NCBI GenBank assembly: GCA_018065225.1
Contig: JAGHTS010000068.1
Coordinates: 1-16,938 of the forward strand
Direction of reading: 5' to 3'
DNA: 16,938 nucleotides
Source of the DNA: Candidatus Phascolarctobacterium caballi
GTDB taxonomy: Bacteria > Bacillota > Negativicutes > Acidaminococcales > Acidaminococcaceae
The number at the start of each line of letters is the position of its first letter. Position 1 is the stretch's first letter. Positions 16,129-16,938 of this stretch are shown here, one piece after another. The notes below the pieces were generated by a model. The model had not been told where the DNA came from, did no database searches, and worked only from the letters and a program-made list of their open reading frames with translations. The position numbers and the translations under genes were made by a program.

Positions 16129-16938
16129 ATGAAAACAAAAATATTGCTTGGAAAACCTGTTGCGGACGCTTATCGTGAACAAATTGCCAAAAAAATTACT
16201 AACAAAAAAAAGCAGGGTAAAAGTACAACTTTAGCCATCATTCTTGTGGGAAATGATGGCGCAAGTTGTGCTTATCTTAAACGCATTGTCAAACTTACAG
16301 AAAGTTTGGGTGGAATTGCCAAGACATTTATTTTTCCCGATAAGGTTGAACAGTCAGAGGTGGTTTGTTGTATTGAAAAATTGAATAGGGATAAAAAGAT
16401 TGATGGCATTATGCCTTTATTTCCTATGCCAAAACAAATTGATGACAATGTTATTGGTAATGCTGTTGCACCTTTTAAAGATTTGGATTGTTTGAACAGT
16501 ATTAACATTGGTGAGTTTTATGCGGGGCGTAGCAGGTGGGCACCGGCAACCGCCCGTGCCTGTCTTGCCACTTTGAAATATTATGACATTAAATTAGATG
16601 GTAAGCATGCGGTGGTTATAGGACGAAGTAATGTGGTGGGAAAACCTGTGGCAAATTTATTGTTACAGGAAAATTGTACGGTGACAGTTTGTCATTCACA
16701 TACAAAAAAGTTGGCACAGATTTGTCAAAGTGCGGATATTATTGTGGCGGCGGTTGGCATAGCCAATTTTGTCAAACCCAGTATGGTGAAAGATGGAGCA
16801 GTTTTGGTTGATGTGGGAATTAATGTGACTGCAAAAGGAATTGTGGGTGATATTTCGCCATTGTGTTATAAAAAAGCCAAGGCATATTCACCAGTTCCCG
16901 GGGGAATTGGAGTTGTTAGTAATATGATGTTGTTGGAC
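16129..16938 (+). CDS. Divergent FolD-like methylene-THF dehydrogenase/cyclohydrolase (partial, 3' end outside window)
   Basis: The frame is open from ATG 16129 to the window end (270 residues; FolD is usually about 280-290), starting 1 base after the fhs stop with no clear ribosome binding site. The Rossmann dinucleotide motif GRSNVVGKP (165-173), VTVCHSHT and DVGIN are well kept. The folate side is not: aligned without gaps to E. coli FolD, Ile53 replaces the catalytic Lys54 and Leu97 replaces Gln98; PCTPxG becomes PATARA (139-144), and PVPGGVGPMT becomes PVPGGIGVVS (256-265). Tyr49 and the KDxD motif (117-120) remain. It may be a dehydrogenase without cyclohydrolase activity, or have another role. 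Position after fhs under one riboswitch supports one-carbon metabolism. I withhold folD as a firm symbol for this reason. Confidence 0.88.
   Translation, partial: MKTKILLGKPVADAYREQIAKKITNKKKQGKSTTLAIILVGNDGASCAYLKRIVKLTESLGGIAKTFIFPDKVEQSEVVCCIEKLNRDKKIDGIMPLFPMPKQIDDNVIGNAVAPFKDLDCLNSINIGEFYAGRSRWAPATARACLATLKYYDIKLDGKHAVVIGRSNVVGKPVANLLLQENCTVTVCHSHTKKLAQICQSADIIVAAVGIANFVKPSMVKDGAVLVDVGINVTAKGIVGDISPLCYKKAKAYSPVPGGIGVVSNMMLLD

Noticed and set aside
1..16938. Whole-genome reassignment of UGA (to Trp or Gly) as the cause of the fhs TGA
   Set aside because: TGA ends obg, the 178-residue protein, the RseC-like gene, mreB, the DUF2344 gene and the second SEDS gene at the expected family lengths, and tryptophan is encoded by TGG throughout.

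Overview
The window is AT-rich, every supported gene is on the + strand, and genes are packed with gaps of a few bases or with start/stop overlaps. Gene content and order (obg, maf-radC-mreBCD-PBP2-rodA, a TIGR03960-type radical SAM gene with its DUF2344 partner, a SpoVD/FtsI-like PBP with a PASTA domain) point to a low-GC Bacillota, possibly Negativicutes because an RseC-type gene sits in the cluster. The exact lineage cannot be read from this sequence. TGA ends many genes normally (obg, the first unknown gene, rseC-like, mreB, the DUF2344 gene, the second SEDS gene), so UGA is a standard stop here.

Region 1 (1-3066): the 3' end of the ribosome-assembly GTPase gene obg, two small membrane proteins of unknown function (the first with a possible bacterial PH-like tail), an RseC-family membrane protein without the usual cysteine cluster, the Maf house-cleaning nucleotide pyrophosphatase, and RadC.

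Region 2 (3120-8573): the rod/elongasome operon mreB-mreC-mreD-PBP2(mrdA)-rodA. It encodes the actin-like filament, its membrane partners, and the transpeptidase-glycosyltransferase pair that elongates the side wall.

Region 3 (8575-14285): a radical SAM protein and its DUF2344 partner, followed by a second SEDS glycosyltransferase plus class B PBP pair of the FtsW/SpoVE-FtsI/SpoVD kind. Two complete SEDS-bPBP pairs therefore lie within 9 kb, apparently co-transcribed.

Region 4 (14286-16938): a new transcription unit for one-carbon metabolism. A clear sigma-A-type promoter leads into a ZTP (pfl) riboswitch with an overlapping intrinsic terminator, then fhs (formate-tetrahydrofolate ligase) and the start of a folD-like gene. 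This is the most unusual part. The fhs frame is interrupted by one in-frame UGA at codon 104, where I recall family members carrying Cys, Ser or Val, and the frame is otherwise intact to the normal C-terminus. A hairpin that could serve as a bacterial SECIS can be drawn just downstream, so a selenocysteine-containing Fhs is a testable possibility; a nonsense mutation, a base error or a split protein are the alternatives. The following FolD-like protein lacks the catalytic lysine and glutamine of bifunctional FolD and several folate-side signatures, while its nucleotide-binding motif is kept.
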